In this document: piece by piece, positions 25,301-35,700 of the stretch | Layout of the letters: each line of letters begins with the position of its first letter | Numbering within the stretch: the first letter of the stretch is position 1 | NCBI RefSeq assembly: GCF_026210795.1 | Contig: NC_089443.1 | Span: 3,348,001 to 3,412,000, forward strand | Length of the DNA stretch: 64,000 nt | Reading direction: 5' to 3' | Source of the DNA: Rhizophagus irregularis | Taxonomy: Eukaryota; Glomeromycota; Glomeromycetes; Glomerales; Glomeraceae | Made by a program: the position numbers and the translations under genes | The notes under the pieces: model-generated | What the model was told of the DNA's origin: nothing | Database searches by the model: none | Seen by the model: the letters and a program-made list of their open reading frames with translations, nothing else

Positions 25301-25720
25301 TTATTGTTAAAAATTCTTTTTTATTATTGTTAATTAATTAATAATAATACCGGACTGTGCATTACATATGAAAAGATAATAATAAATTTTGATCGGTCCT
25401 TCATAATTCTATTGTTACCTATTATTACATTTAAAAATGAGGTAAAAATACCAGGATTTTTTGATTCCTAAATTTTCATGCATTACGTTTCAGTCGTTTC
25501 AGTAGCATTATGACTTCCTACCTGCATTAAGATTGTGGATGTACATGTGATCACTTTGATCACCAAAAACAAAAAAAAAGGTGTTTGATTAATAAGCAAG
25601 ATTACTGAAACATGTAATACATATATGCTGGGTCACCTTGAATACTATTTGCCAACGAATGTTATACAAAGTGGGCGTGGTCGGCGTGCATACTTACACA
25701 CTTGCATGAGTTGCAACATT
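18101..25720. other. Gene-free, homopolymer-rich region
   Basis: No gene is supported. Long mononucleotide tracts include a run of about 23 A near 19654-19676, about 27 A at 20443-20469 and about 28 T at 22335-22362, with a C run near 18146. Other repeats are TTATT-type microsatellites (18820-18910), a 14-bp tandem repeat at 23073, TACTATTACAAG-type repeats at 22973-23040, and TATA-rich simple sequence at 23630-23890. The open frame at 23169-23465 shows no family motif. Confidence 0.5.
23073..23136. repeat. 14-bp tandem repeat ATATGGTTAATAAA
   Basis: Four to five units of ATATGGTTAATAAA, with the fourth losing one base and the last one partial. Confidence 0.8.
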
Positions 25721-25751
25721 CCATACATTTCCATACATTCCATACATTCCG
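25721..25751. repeat. CCATACATT-type short tandem repeat
   Basis: Three to four units of CCATACATT(T)C, the last truncated. It lies directly upstream of the satellite complex. Confidence 0.65.
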
Positions 25752-25814
25752 TATCACACTTGTTTTCCATATAATTTACTTGTATTATGCGGGTCTTATA
25801 CATGAAACTCGATA

Positions 25815-27170
25815 AACGTGCTGCTGTAAACACAAGGTGGTAGTGACAAATAATATGTATAATGTTTCATATATACAATTCTACCAAAAAAGAAAATTCT
25901 AGACTAGTCTAAATCATTTGTCACATACGTGTTACTTGGAACATTCAGTAATACATGTATTATTATGCGTTTTAAATAATTTTGGCTGAAACCATGCATG
26001 TTAATTTCAGCAGAAATTGTAACGTATAATCAGGTGATGTGCGATACGTTTATGTAAGACGTTGGTTAAACGATAATTAAACGATATTTTAAGTGATAGT
26101 TTAATGGTAGGTGAACGATATGTTAGCGATAGTTTCATGATAGGTAAGCGATATGGTTAAACGATAACTAAACGATGAACGTGATGCTGTAAAACACAAG
26201 GCGGTAGTGACAAATAATATGTATAATGTTTCATATATACAATTCTACCAAAAAAGAAAAATTCTAGACTGGTCTAAATCATTTGTCACATACATGTTAC
26301 TTGGAACATTCAGTAATACATGTATTACTGGAGTAAAATTATGTGTTTTAAATAATTTTGGCTGAAATCATGCATATTAATTTCAGTGGAAATTGCAACG
26401 TATAATCAGAATCAGGTGATGTGTGATATGTTTATGTTAGACGATGGTTAAACAATAATTAAACGATATTTTAAGTGATAGTTTAATGGTAGGTAAGCGA
26501 TATGGTTAACCGATAACTAAACGATAGGCGAACGATGAACGTGATGCTGTAAAACACAAGGTGGCAGTGACAAATAATATGTATAATGTTTCATATATAC
26601 AATTCTACCAAAAAAGAAAAATTCTAGACTGGTCTAAATCATTTGTCACATACGTGTTACTTGGAACATTCAGTAATACATGTATTACTGGAGTAAAATT
26701 ATGCGTTTTAAATAATTTTGGCTGAAATCATGCATGTTAATGTCAGCGGAAATTGTAAAGTATAATCAGGTAATGTGCGATATGTTTATGTTAGACGATG
26801 GTTAAACAATAATTAAACGATATTTTAAGCGATAGTTTAATGGTAGGTGAACGATATGTTAGCGATAGTTTCATGGTAGGTAAGCGATATGGTTAAACGA
26901 TAACTAAACGATAGGCGAACGATGAACGTGATGCTGTAAAACTCAAGGTGGCAGTGACAAATAATATGTATATATACAATTCTACCAAAAAAGAAAAATT
27001 CTAGACCGGTCTAAATCATTTGTCACATACGTGTTACTTGGAACATTCTGTAATACATGTATTACTGGAGTAAAATTATGCGTTTTAAATAATTTTGGCT
27101 GAAATCATGCATATTAATTTCAGTGGAAATTGTAACGTATAATCAGGTGATGTGCAATATGTTTATGTTT
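25815..27170. repeat. Four long tandem units of 360-390 bp
   Basis: The block starting AACGTG(C/A)TGCTGTAAA, followed by GTGACAAATAATATGTATA, begins at 25815, 26178, 26538 and 26925. Steps are 363, 360 and 387 bases. Each unit contains TTCTACCAAAAAAGAAAA, the dyad AATACATGTATT and GGCTGAAA(C/T)CATGCAT. Each of the first three ends in degenerate 11-base units with CGATA endings. The fourth runs into the 11-bp satellite. Copies are highly similar, with point changes and small indels. Confidence 0.9.
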
Positions 27171-28957
27171 AAACGAATGGCTAAACGATAGGCGAATGAT
27201 AGTTAAACGATAGATATTCGACAGGCGGACGATGGTTAAACGATAAATATTCGACAGGCGAACGATGGTTATTCGATAGTTAAACGATGGATATTCGATA
27301 GGCGAACGATAAATATTCGATGGTTAAACGATGGATATTCGACAGACGAACGATAGTTAAACGATAGATATTCGACAGGCGGACGATGGTTAAACGATAG
27401 ATATTCGATAGTTAAACGATAGGTGAACGATGGTTAAACGATAGGTGAACGATGGTTAAACGATAGGTGAACGATGGTTAAACGATAGGTGAACGATGGT
27501 TAAACGATAGGTGAACGATGGTTAAACGATAGGTGAACGATGGTTAAACGATAGGTGAACGATGGTTAAACGATAGGTGAACGATGGTTAAACGATAGGT
27601 GAACGATGGTTAAACGATAGGTGAACGATGGTTAAACGATAGATATTCGATAGGCGGACGATGGTTAAACGATAGGTATTTGACAGGGTTATTCGATAGT
27701 TAAACGATGGATATTCGATAGGCGAACGATAAATATTCGATGGTTAAACGATGGATATTCGACAGACGAACGATAGTTAAACGATAGATATTCGACAGGC
27801 GGACGATGGTTAAACGATAGATATTCGATAGTTAAACGATAGGTGAACGATGATTAAACGATAGATATTCGATAGATATTCGATAGATATTCGATGGTTA
27901 AACGATAGTTAAACGATAGATATTCGATGGTTAAACGATAGTTAAACGATAGATATTCGATGGTTAATCGATAAATATTCGACAGGCGAACGATGATTAA
28001 ACGATAGATATTCGATAGATATTCGATAGTTAAACGATAGGTGAACGATGGTTAAACGATAGATATTCGATAGTTAAACGATAGGTGAACGATGGTTAAA
28101 CGATAGATATTCGATAGTTAAACGATGGTTAAACGATAGTTAAACGATAGGTGAACGATAAATATTCGACAATTAAACGATAGATATTCGATGATTATTC
28201 GATAGTTAAACGATGGATATTTGATAGATATTCGATAGATATTCGATGATTAAACGATAGATATTCGATAGATATTCGATAGTTAAACGATAGGTGAACG
28301 ATGGTTAAACGATAGATATTCGATAGTTAAACGATAGGTGAACGATGGTTAAACGATAGATATTCGATAGTTAAACGATGGTTAAACGATAGTTAAACGA
28401 TAGGTGAACGATAAATATTCGACAATTAAACGATAGATATTCGATGATTATTCGATAGTTAAACGATGGATATTTGATAGATATTCGATAGATATTCGAT
28501 GATTAAACGATAGATATTCGATAGATATTCGATAGTTAAACGATAGGTGAACGATGGTTAAACGATAGATATTCGATAGTTAAACGATAGGTGAACGATG
28601 GTTAAACGATAGATATTCGATAGTTAAACGATGGTTAAACGATAGTTAAACGATAGGTGAACGATAAATATTCGACAATTAAACGATAGATATTCGATGA
28701 TTATTCGATAGTTAAACGATGGATATTTGATAGATATTCGATAGATATTCGATGGTTAAACGATAGATATTCGATAGATATTCGATGGTTAAACGATAGT
28801 TAAACGATAGGTGAACGATAAATATTCGACAATTAAACGATAGATATTCGATGATTATTCGATAGTTAAACGATGGATATTTGATAGATATTCGATAGTT
28901 AAACGATAGATATTCGATAGATATTCGATAGATATTCGATAGTTAAACGATAGTTAT
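27171..28957. repeat. 11-bp CGAT satellite with higher-order repeats
   Basis: The array is built almost entirely of 11-base words ending in CGATA or CGATG. The main words are GTTAAACGAT(A/G), GATATTCGAT(A/G) and GGTGAACGAT(A/G), with GGCGAACGATG and GGCGGACGATG as minor ones. From about 27412 to 27643 two words alternate as a regular 22-base dimer (about ten copies). From 27995 to 28753 three exact-period copies of 253 bases (23 words) follow, then a truncated fourth. A 166-base block at 27267-27432 is repeated identically at 27687-27852. Neither strand is open for coding over the array. Confidence 0.95.
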
Positions 28958-29118
28958 TCTACATTCAAATAGGATCATGCTTTTTTCATCATGCTGATAT
29001 TTTTTTATTAAACTATAAATAAACTACTATTGCATAATTATTATTGATATTTTTGACGTTGTTTAATCAATAGTTTATTGTATTTATAAGATGATCATTG
29101 GCGGCTGCAGAATAACGC

Positions 29119-29198
29119 AGTTATTTGATAGGGGGGTTAAAATATCATCCGAACTGCTTCGCAGTACGGTGATATTCTAACCTCCCTATCAAATAACT
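29119..29198. repeat. Near-perfect 80-bp palindrome / foldback element
   Basis: The left arm (39 bases from 29119) and right arm (38 bases ending at 29198) are reverse complements with about three mismatches and one single-base bulge, around a three-base loop. The tip reads CTGCTTCGCAG. Satellite words resume just past the right arm (29204-29250), so the palindrome and about 160 bases to its left appear to interrupt the array end. It could be a MITE or a transcribed hairpin. Confidence 0.8.
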
Positions 29199-29270
29199 AA
29201 TATAGTTAAACGCTAGATATTCGATTGTTTAAACGATAGTTATTCGATAGTTATACAATAATATCATACC

Positions 29271-29956
29271 ACCGACCATAAGATAATTCACAAACACATA
29301 GTTAAGTGATATTTTTATGTTCAATGATATTAAATATTAATGATATTGAAATCTGATATCTGTAAACAATTGATCACCGCAGTATTCCTGACCGATACTT
29401 ATTACAATTTTTTATACTTAACGTACTATACATGCCAAGCCATGCCGAAATATTACGGCACATTACGCCAATTCAACATTACACCGGTGTAATACTGATG
29501 TAATACTATTTTCATATGAATTTCGAATAAAAATTTGATGTAATATATTAAATATATTTCACCATTACACTGTCTTAATGCCGAATTACATATGTACAGT
29601 ATATGCTTAACGGTTATAAAATAAATTCTTTAATTTTTTTTAATTTTGAAACATTTGTTTTTATTTATAATTAATAACAATAAATAATGTTTTAACAATA
29701 AATAATGTTTTAATTTAAAAAAATATTGTAGATATTTTAAAAAAACCACCTATTATTTATACATGTGTTGCATTTTATCATATACAGTATATGATCGTAT
29801 GACAGTCTCTACCTAACCTGACTAATTAACAATAAAATAATTTTTTTTTTTTAATATCAAATTGTAGATATGGGAATTGTAATGATAAAAAAAAATCGAT
29901 ATAAAAGAAAAATTACATCTGCGCCCGCACAGCAAAATACAGTAATGATAATAAAT
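29271..29956. other. Intergenic DNA between satellite and HMG gene
   Basis: No gene. It contains a second copy of TCACCGCAGTATTCC (about 29372), a TTACACCGGTGTAAT palindrome (about 29480), and clustered ATTACRCC(A/G)-type short repeats. Confidence 0.5.
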
Positions 29957-30943
29957 TTATAGTGACAATCGGGAGAATTTATTTAGGCTATTTCTAATAT
30001 ATTTATCATATTGTTCATTCATAGTATTGGAAGGATTAATTTCCAATAAATGAGTATTATTTGGGGAAAAGGAAGAAATAGGAGAGGGGAGAACTTTATT
30101 TTGATATGAATATTTTTGAGGAAAATTTTGATGATATGAATATTTTTGAGGAGAATTTTGATAATATGAATATTTTTGAGGAGAATTTTGATAATATGAA
30201 TATTTTTGAGGAAAAAAAGGTGAATTAGTCGGGAAAGGAAGGGTTCTTCTATATTGAAATTGCGACGGAGAAGAATTCCTATATTGAAATTGCGACGGAG
30301 GAGAATTCCTATATTGAAATTGTGACGGAGGAGAATTCCTATATTGAAATTGTGACGGAGGAGAATTCCTATATTGAAATTGTGACGGAGGAGAATTTCT
30401 ATATTGAAATTGTGACGGAGGAGAATAAGAAGGACGAGAAGGTGGAGGTGGTAGAAGAGGGGGAAAATTGCATCTATTTTCGCGCCTATTCGGCTTATAC
30501 GAATAATCTGGCCATAAATGTTTGTGAACTTGTTTCGTTATATAAGATACTCTATCATATAATGTTTTTTGTTCGGCGGTAGCTTCTTTCCACAGTTTAC
30601 TTACAACTATCGAGACATGTTTTAGTTGGGACGTGAAGGATGGACCTTTTTCAAAAGTTAATCTCGCCTGCTGGTCTTTACGGAAGATTACAAATACGTT
30701 TTGGGAACGTGGGGCTTTATTGTCTTTATGCTTTTTTATACCGGGTTTAACCAAGTCTACCAGTGGAAGGAAAGTAAGACTTTCAATTTCCTTTTGCTCA
30801 TCAGGAGTTATCACAGTACTTATTATACTTTCGATTGTATTATCATCGAATATAAAGTATTTTTCCTGATGTGTGTTCTTAGGAAATGGTATAATATAGC
30901 CTTGTCTCGGGTAAGTATAATTTGAAGGAAAAATAGGTGGCAT
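29957..30943 (-). CDS. Divergent HMG-box protein with decapeptide repeats
   Basis: 328 residues, read from the ATG at 30943. The frame stays open upstream to 31147, but that part encodes only Lys/Phe/Asn low complexity from A/T runs and is more likely 5' leader. A divergent MATA_HMG-like box covers about residues 77-145: APRSQNVFVIFRKD replaces the usual KPPNAFxxFRK, LKHVSIVVSKLWKEATAEQK gives helix 2, and a third helix follows through HKHLWPDY. The Pro-rich C-terminal half carries two decapeptide arrays: six SPPSQFQYRN units (about 174-233) and four PQKYSYYQN units (about 245-283). The last 40 residues are non-repetitive. Presumed nuclear; the repeats are Gln/Tyr/Pro-rich and probably disordered. 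It lacks the clear PFPP motif of its relatives. Confidence 0.8.
   Translation of the reverse strand: MPPIFPSNYTYPRQGYIIPFPKNTHQEKYFIFDDNTIESIISTVITPDEQKEIESLTFLPLVDLVKPGIKKHKDNKAPRSQNVFVIFRKDQQARLTFEKGPSFTSQLKHVSIVVSKLWKEATAEQKTLYDRVSYITKQVHKHLWPDYSYKPNRRENRCNFPPLLPPPPSRPSYSPPSQFQYRNSPPSQFQYRNSPPSQFQYRNSPPSQFQYRNSPPSQFQYRNSSPSQFQYRRTLPFPTNSPFFPQKYSYYQNSPQKYSYYQNSPQKYSYHQNFPQKYSYQNKVLPSPISSFSPNNTHLLEINPSNTMNEQYDKYIRNSLNKFSRLSL
30100..30213. repeat. 30-bp coding minisatellite (four units)
   Basis: Units of GATATGAATATTTTTGAGG(A) plus a variable part, period 30 bases, within the HMG gene on the minus strand. They encode PQKYSYYQN repeats. Confidence 0.85.
30246..30425. repeat. 30-bp coding minisatellite (six units)
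   Basis: Six units with core CCTATATTGAAATTGTGACG, period 30 bases, encode SPPSQFQYRN repeats on the minus strand. Copies differ by single bases, so recent expansion is likely. The opposite strand is also open, as a shadow. Confidence 0.9.
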
Positions 30944-33069
30944 TATGATGATAAAAGAATTAAAATGTAAAAAATGTAAAAAAAATGTTTTTTTTTTTTT
31001 TTTGTTATTTTTGTTTATTGAATTTTTTTTTTGTTTTTTTTTAAAAAATTCTCCCGTTTTTTTTCTTGAAAAAAGGACAAAAATACGGTTCTTAAATATC
31101 AAATTTTTGATATAACCAGGGTATTTATAATATAAATAAATTCGCATAACAATTTTTCACAAATATTCAAATATTGAATAGATATAATACAATAATCGTA
31201 ATACTTGATCAAAATATAAACACATGTCACAGTGATACTTGATCAATATTTAATAGCACATAATTTATGAAGTAGATCGTTAATTGAAAAAAAAATTTCG
31301 AGTTTGTTTTGATATGTTTTGATATCAAATGATAAAAAAAAAATAAATAAATATTTATAAAAATGCCCCCTTGTTTATCGTGAGACATTAAAATTCAGGA
31401 AGAAAAAAAAACACAAAAGGTTTGACATATGTTCAACCATATGAATTTTAATTTTAGAAGATTTTTTTCATATTTTTTCACCTCAAGAGAAAGGAATTGA
31501 AATCTCCCAATTTTAGAAATTTTAGAATAAAGGAATTAAGATTCTAATATTATTGATAATATTATATTATTATTAGAGAGATTAATTGTTTCCAAGTTAT
31601 ATCTTTTCATATTACGTTTCAAGGGAAGCAATTTTTGAACTGGATAAAACCTGTTTGTTTTCTATTTTTATTTTGAGAACGATAACACAATTGACACAAT
31701 TGAACTTCGTCACGTTGATATTGTGCTGTTCAAGTGAAGTTTCTTTGTTGTATGAAAATTTTCTCTTTTTTTTTTCTCATGCACATTAGATATCAACCTG
31801 CATTTTTGTTTATAATAACTGTCAGAAAATACCTTAAACAGGTTTACATGAGAATTTTTTTCATAAAGAAAAGTAATAAATTTTTTAATTAATAAATTTT
31901 AGGAAACTTTTGAAACGTCGTACTCGGCCGCTCCGGTAAACTAGCGATAAAATTCACCAATAAAGATTTTTGGATTTATAACTTTAATGCAAGAATATTA
32001 ATTAAGCTCAGAGGTTTTTCCGACTTCTAACTTTTTTTGGATGAACCTTTCTAATTTGATAGATCTGTAACACTTTTTAATCCCTAAGTTTGAAATTTAA
32101 AAAAAAATTTTTTTTTTTCAATTCAATAATTTCCTATTTCTGAACTACAAGGGATTATTATCTTAAAATAATATTAATATTACTGTATAATATGTATGAT
32201 GAATTTTTTTTTTTCATGATTGATCAAAAAATAGAAATCCAATGATTTTTTTTTTGTTCAACCCAGAACGTGAAATCTGATCTTAGAATAAAAATAGGGA
32301 AGGGAAAATTTTGTCTATTTAATATTTTTATGGCAATAATATATTTACATATCTATAATAATTGTTCAATTATTTTATTTAAAAGAGATAATATCATTTT
32401 AGTACGTTGTGTAACAAATCTCAAAAGAATTTTTCGTCCTACATTATAGATTATCAATTTTTTTTTCAAAAAAAAAAAAAAAATTTCAATATAAGGAAAT
32501 ATGAATATAAGGGAATAGGGGGAATAACCCGATTTAACTTTATATTTTTTTTTTTTTTTTAATAATTAATTATTTATGAAATATTTACAAACGTATCAAT
32601 CGTATCTTGTAATACTTTACGAATCTTGAATTGATTATTAAAGTTTGATTTGTTGTTTTGACAAAGAAAAAAAAAAGAAATATTAAATTTTTGGCTGATC
32701 ATTTTTTTTCTTTTTAAGAAAAAGTAATCTTCTTTTGATTTATTGATTATATGTATATATATATTGTATATACTGTATATATAATATAACAATTATAACT
32801 ATTATAACTATTATAATCTCTCGATTAGATAGAACAATTCCAATTAAAAAAAAAAATTTTATTATACCAAAATTATACCAAAATTACACCCATTAACTTT
32901 TCGGATCATATCCTTTTTTCTATAAATTATATATTTTTATATATATATATAATATATACAAATTAATAAATGATCTTTGTTCCTTTTTAACATAAATCGA
33001 AAATGTAAGTATTTTAAAATTAATCTTTCCTTTTTTTTTTGTCGCACAAACAAAAAAATTCTTTGTTAT
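30944..33069. other. Intergenic region, no gene recognised
   Basis: 5' leader of the HMG gene (to about 31150), then AT-rich DNA. A slightly GC-richer patch, CGTACTCGGCCGCTCCGG, at about 31918-31937 may be part of an old repeat. T and A runs lie at 32100, 32470 and 32545. Confidence 0.45.
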
Positions 33070-34326
33070 TTAAAAAAAGTACAAATCAATTTTATTAGCC
33101 TTTGTCATTTCAAATTCCCATTTAGCCGAGTTCCAATCTTCATCATCAATTAAATTAATCTTATCATTAACTTGATTTTTATAGGTGATTATATTTGGAT
33201 TTATATTAACTTGATAACGGTCGCGAATCGTTGAAAGTATGTCATTAAATGATGATTCTTTTGAAACACGGAGTGAATGTTTTTTGTTTATAAAATTACA
33301 AGTTAGAAGAATTACCTAAAATTAAAAAGGAGAAAATTTATCATATGATATAAACATAAATAAATCAAAAATCAAAAATTAATTTACCTCTTTACCATCA
33401 CCAGATATAATACTATTAAATGATTCTATTTGATCCTTCTCATCCCCAATATAAATAAGTGAATTAATTTCTGAAACTTGAACGATTTGTTCATTTAGTT
33501 TTGGCTGATTTTGTATCTAATCCAATTAAAGTATAAATCGTTAAAAAAAAATTTTTTTTTCTTATTGATAGGGTTTATCATGTCCATACCTGATGTATAA
33601 TTAATTGCCTAACTCCTTCTTCAAAGAATCTTAAAGTATTAATATCAACCCACTCAGATGGCGTAAATACAAAAATGTTTTCCCCTTCCGTTACATTTGT
33701 AGGATCATTTGAAATTGGAATACGAGTCCCAATCAATCCTTTAGGATTATTGTAATACTAAAAATAATAAAAAAATAAAAAAAATAATAATAAAAATAGA
33801 ATTGATTTTTAATAAGATGACAAATCAATAAATAAAAAACATTTATTAAATTATTATTTTTTTTTTTACTTGCATATCTGACAAAATCCTTTTTTAACTC
33901 CAAATAAATGTTACGATTTGAAGCTAATTGGAATTTTCGAACTTGGTTTAAGGGTATGATGATTTCTGTGTAATGTATAGTTATACATAATTCTAATGTA
34001 ATATATCTTAAAACTAAAACACTTTTTTGACTCATTTTTTCATTATTAATTATTCTAAAATCGATTTTTAGAAATTGATGATGCCAAGTTTTTAAAGAAG
34101 AATTAGATATACTCCTATTTGATGAGGATACATCATGATATTCATTTTCTTTTTTTTCAAAAAAAAAAAAAGGTTATATTATAAATTAAATTAAGCGTTT
34201 AAAATAATTTTTGTTTATCTCTCTCTTTTTTTTTAAAGACGAAGAAAATTAACCCTCACCATTTTTATCATCATAAAAATCATCATTTAAAGGGCTATCT
34301 AGAAGACTACCTCCTTCGAAACTCAT
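33070..34326 (-). CDS. PB1-like domain protein, five exons
   Basis: Exons on the minus strand: 34326-34260, 34148-33874, 33757-33590, 33516-33388 and 33315-33070. They join in frame to 294 residues. Introns 1, 3 and 4 are GT-AG. Intron 2 appears to start with GCAAGT (a GC-AG intron); a GT reading there does not keep the frame. The start MSFEGGSLLD is the first in-frame ATG of exon 1. The last exon looks like a PB1 domain: a basic LLTCNFINKKHSLRV first strand, then FNDILSTIRDRY helix, then YKNQVNDKINLIDDEDW resembling the acidic OPCA motif. The N-terminal 210 residues (for example KTWHHQFLKIDFRI, GEKDQI-like turns) match no family that I recognise. PB1 domains pair with other PB1 domains in signalling scaffolds; the partner is unknown. 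Confidence 0.7.
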
Positions 34327-35334
34327 TATATTACAAGAACCTTTCGTTTTATGATATTTAGTGGGAGAGAAAATTTTTTGTTAGCCCCAGGAGAAAATAT
34401 TTGTATACATGTGCGTGTAACATACTTAGTGTGACATATCATGTGACAAGATGTTAGCCACCATTTAACTTGGATTAATTTTTTTATTTTTTATATCATT
34501 ATATATAAATGTTTTGTGCCTTCAGTCTTCATCATAGTATGTATTTGTTTGGATTCTTTCCAAGTTCAAGTGAAAATGAATATAAAGTAATATAGTGCTT
34601 ACTTTCCCAACTTTTATTGCTTCTTCTTCATCATTATCTATTATCTATTGTACTATATATTAGTAAGAATTTATAGAATAATATATTGAGGTCATATTAT
34701 ATTATTATACATTTAAGAAAATAAAATTGCGACCACTATGTCTATTGGTAAACTATTAAACAATTACACGGATTTAAATTTACTATTTAAGTATCATATC
34801 ATTTTCGTCATTTATTATCCTTTTTGGTGTTACTCCACTAAGCTTTTGTCCTGTTTCAATTCTGGTAGGTTGAGTTTTTTCAATTTATTGACTTTTTTGA
34901 CTTTTTTGTGCGACATGAAATACTGTAATTCGAAATTTTATCTCCTATCAGATTATCGGAATCGTATTCAATTTTATGTATATTATAATTATTGACTTTC
35001 TTAACCGCATACGGATAATTCGGTAATTTGGTAAGTTAAAGTCTTCATAAGACTGTTTTTATCATTATTGAATAAATTCTTTTGAATTTTCGAAATAAAA
35101 TAAATAAAATAAATACTGATTCCATTTTTTCTATTTCGGAGACTATTTTATGTGATGGAAAAAGTTCTCGGTTGGTACATCAGTTTTGATAAATTTTGAT
35201 ATGTACTGACTCGGATCTGGCTAAAGATGGAAGAGATGGAGAAGCTCCAAAATCAACATCTTCCTTTTTTTTTACAGTAGGGTCCAGTATTCCGCATCAT
35301 ACTCTCGAGTATAATATATTTTAGTAATCATATA
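34327..35334. other. Intergenic region, nothing recognised
   Basis: AT-rich DNA upstream of the PB1-like gene. The 85-codon open stretch at 34738-34995 has no family features. Confidence 0.45.
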
Positions 35335-35487
35335 GGGTGATGCTAGGAAAAGGGACCAAATCGACAAAAAATTTTTTTTAAAAATAACAAATGTTCCGGA
35401 TCAGATGATCAGATCTACATATATTTTACTTATAAACCCTTTTTTTTGAAAAAAATATCAATTTGGTCCCTTTTCCAGCACTCACCC
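35335..35487. mobile_element. MITE-like element with about 28-bp terminal inverted repeats
   Basis: The left end GGGTGATGCTAGGAAAAGGG (continuing ACCAAAT) and the right end ATTTGGTCCCTTTTCCAGCA (continuing CTCACCCC) are reverse complements apart from two single-base indels. The interior is about 100 bases, AT-rich and non-coding. It ends about 5 bases from the stop codon of the adjacent coding remnant. Confidence 0.7.
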
Positions 35488-35491
35488 CAAT

Positions 35492-35700
35492 TTATTGTCT
35501 TGATTCAAATCTCGGTACACGATTAACCGTAATTTCTTGATCGATACTCATTTTAGTAGAACGTTTAGCTTCAAAATTAATGTCTTCGGCAAAACTTTCG
35601 GAAGGAAGGGCCCCTTCAGCATCATTTCCAAAAAGACAATTCCTTCTGCTGGAGCAACTTCAGGAAAAGAAACATATGTTGTAGACCAAAAAATATATGG
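35492..35700 (-). pseudogene. Frameshifted coding remnant of unknown family
   Basis: Minus-strand sequence with balanced amino-acid composition, unlike the surrounding DNA. One frame gives PYIFWSTTYVSFPEVAPAEG and then loses sense near a T-run at about 35628-35636. The next frame gives NDAEGALPSESFAEDINFEA and continues to a stop at 35492-35494. A single-base indel in the T-run would explain this. No start codon or family is recognised. Upstream on the same strand a frame ending KKYDEETKAIYQACINKCA (stop at 35712) may be another piece. It could alternatively be exons of a gene whose introns I failed to read. Confidence 0.35.

Noticed and set aside
26060-28957. Possible CRISPR-like array
   Set aside because: Units are contiguous 11-base words without unique spacers, and the genome is eukaryotic; this is a satellite.
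30322-30582. Plus-strand ORF with repeated TEENSYIEIV peptide
   Set aside because: It is the mirror of the 30-bp repeats in the HMG gene on the other strand. It has no promoter or domain, and ends where the HMG-box coding begins.
30944-31147. N-terminal extension of the HMG protein to 31147
   Set aside because: The extension encodes only Lys/Phe/Asn runs from A/T homopolymers; the ATG at 30943 precedes the first normal protein sequence.
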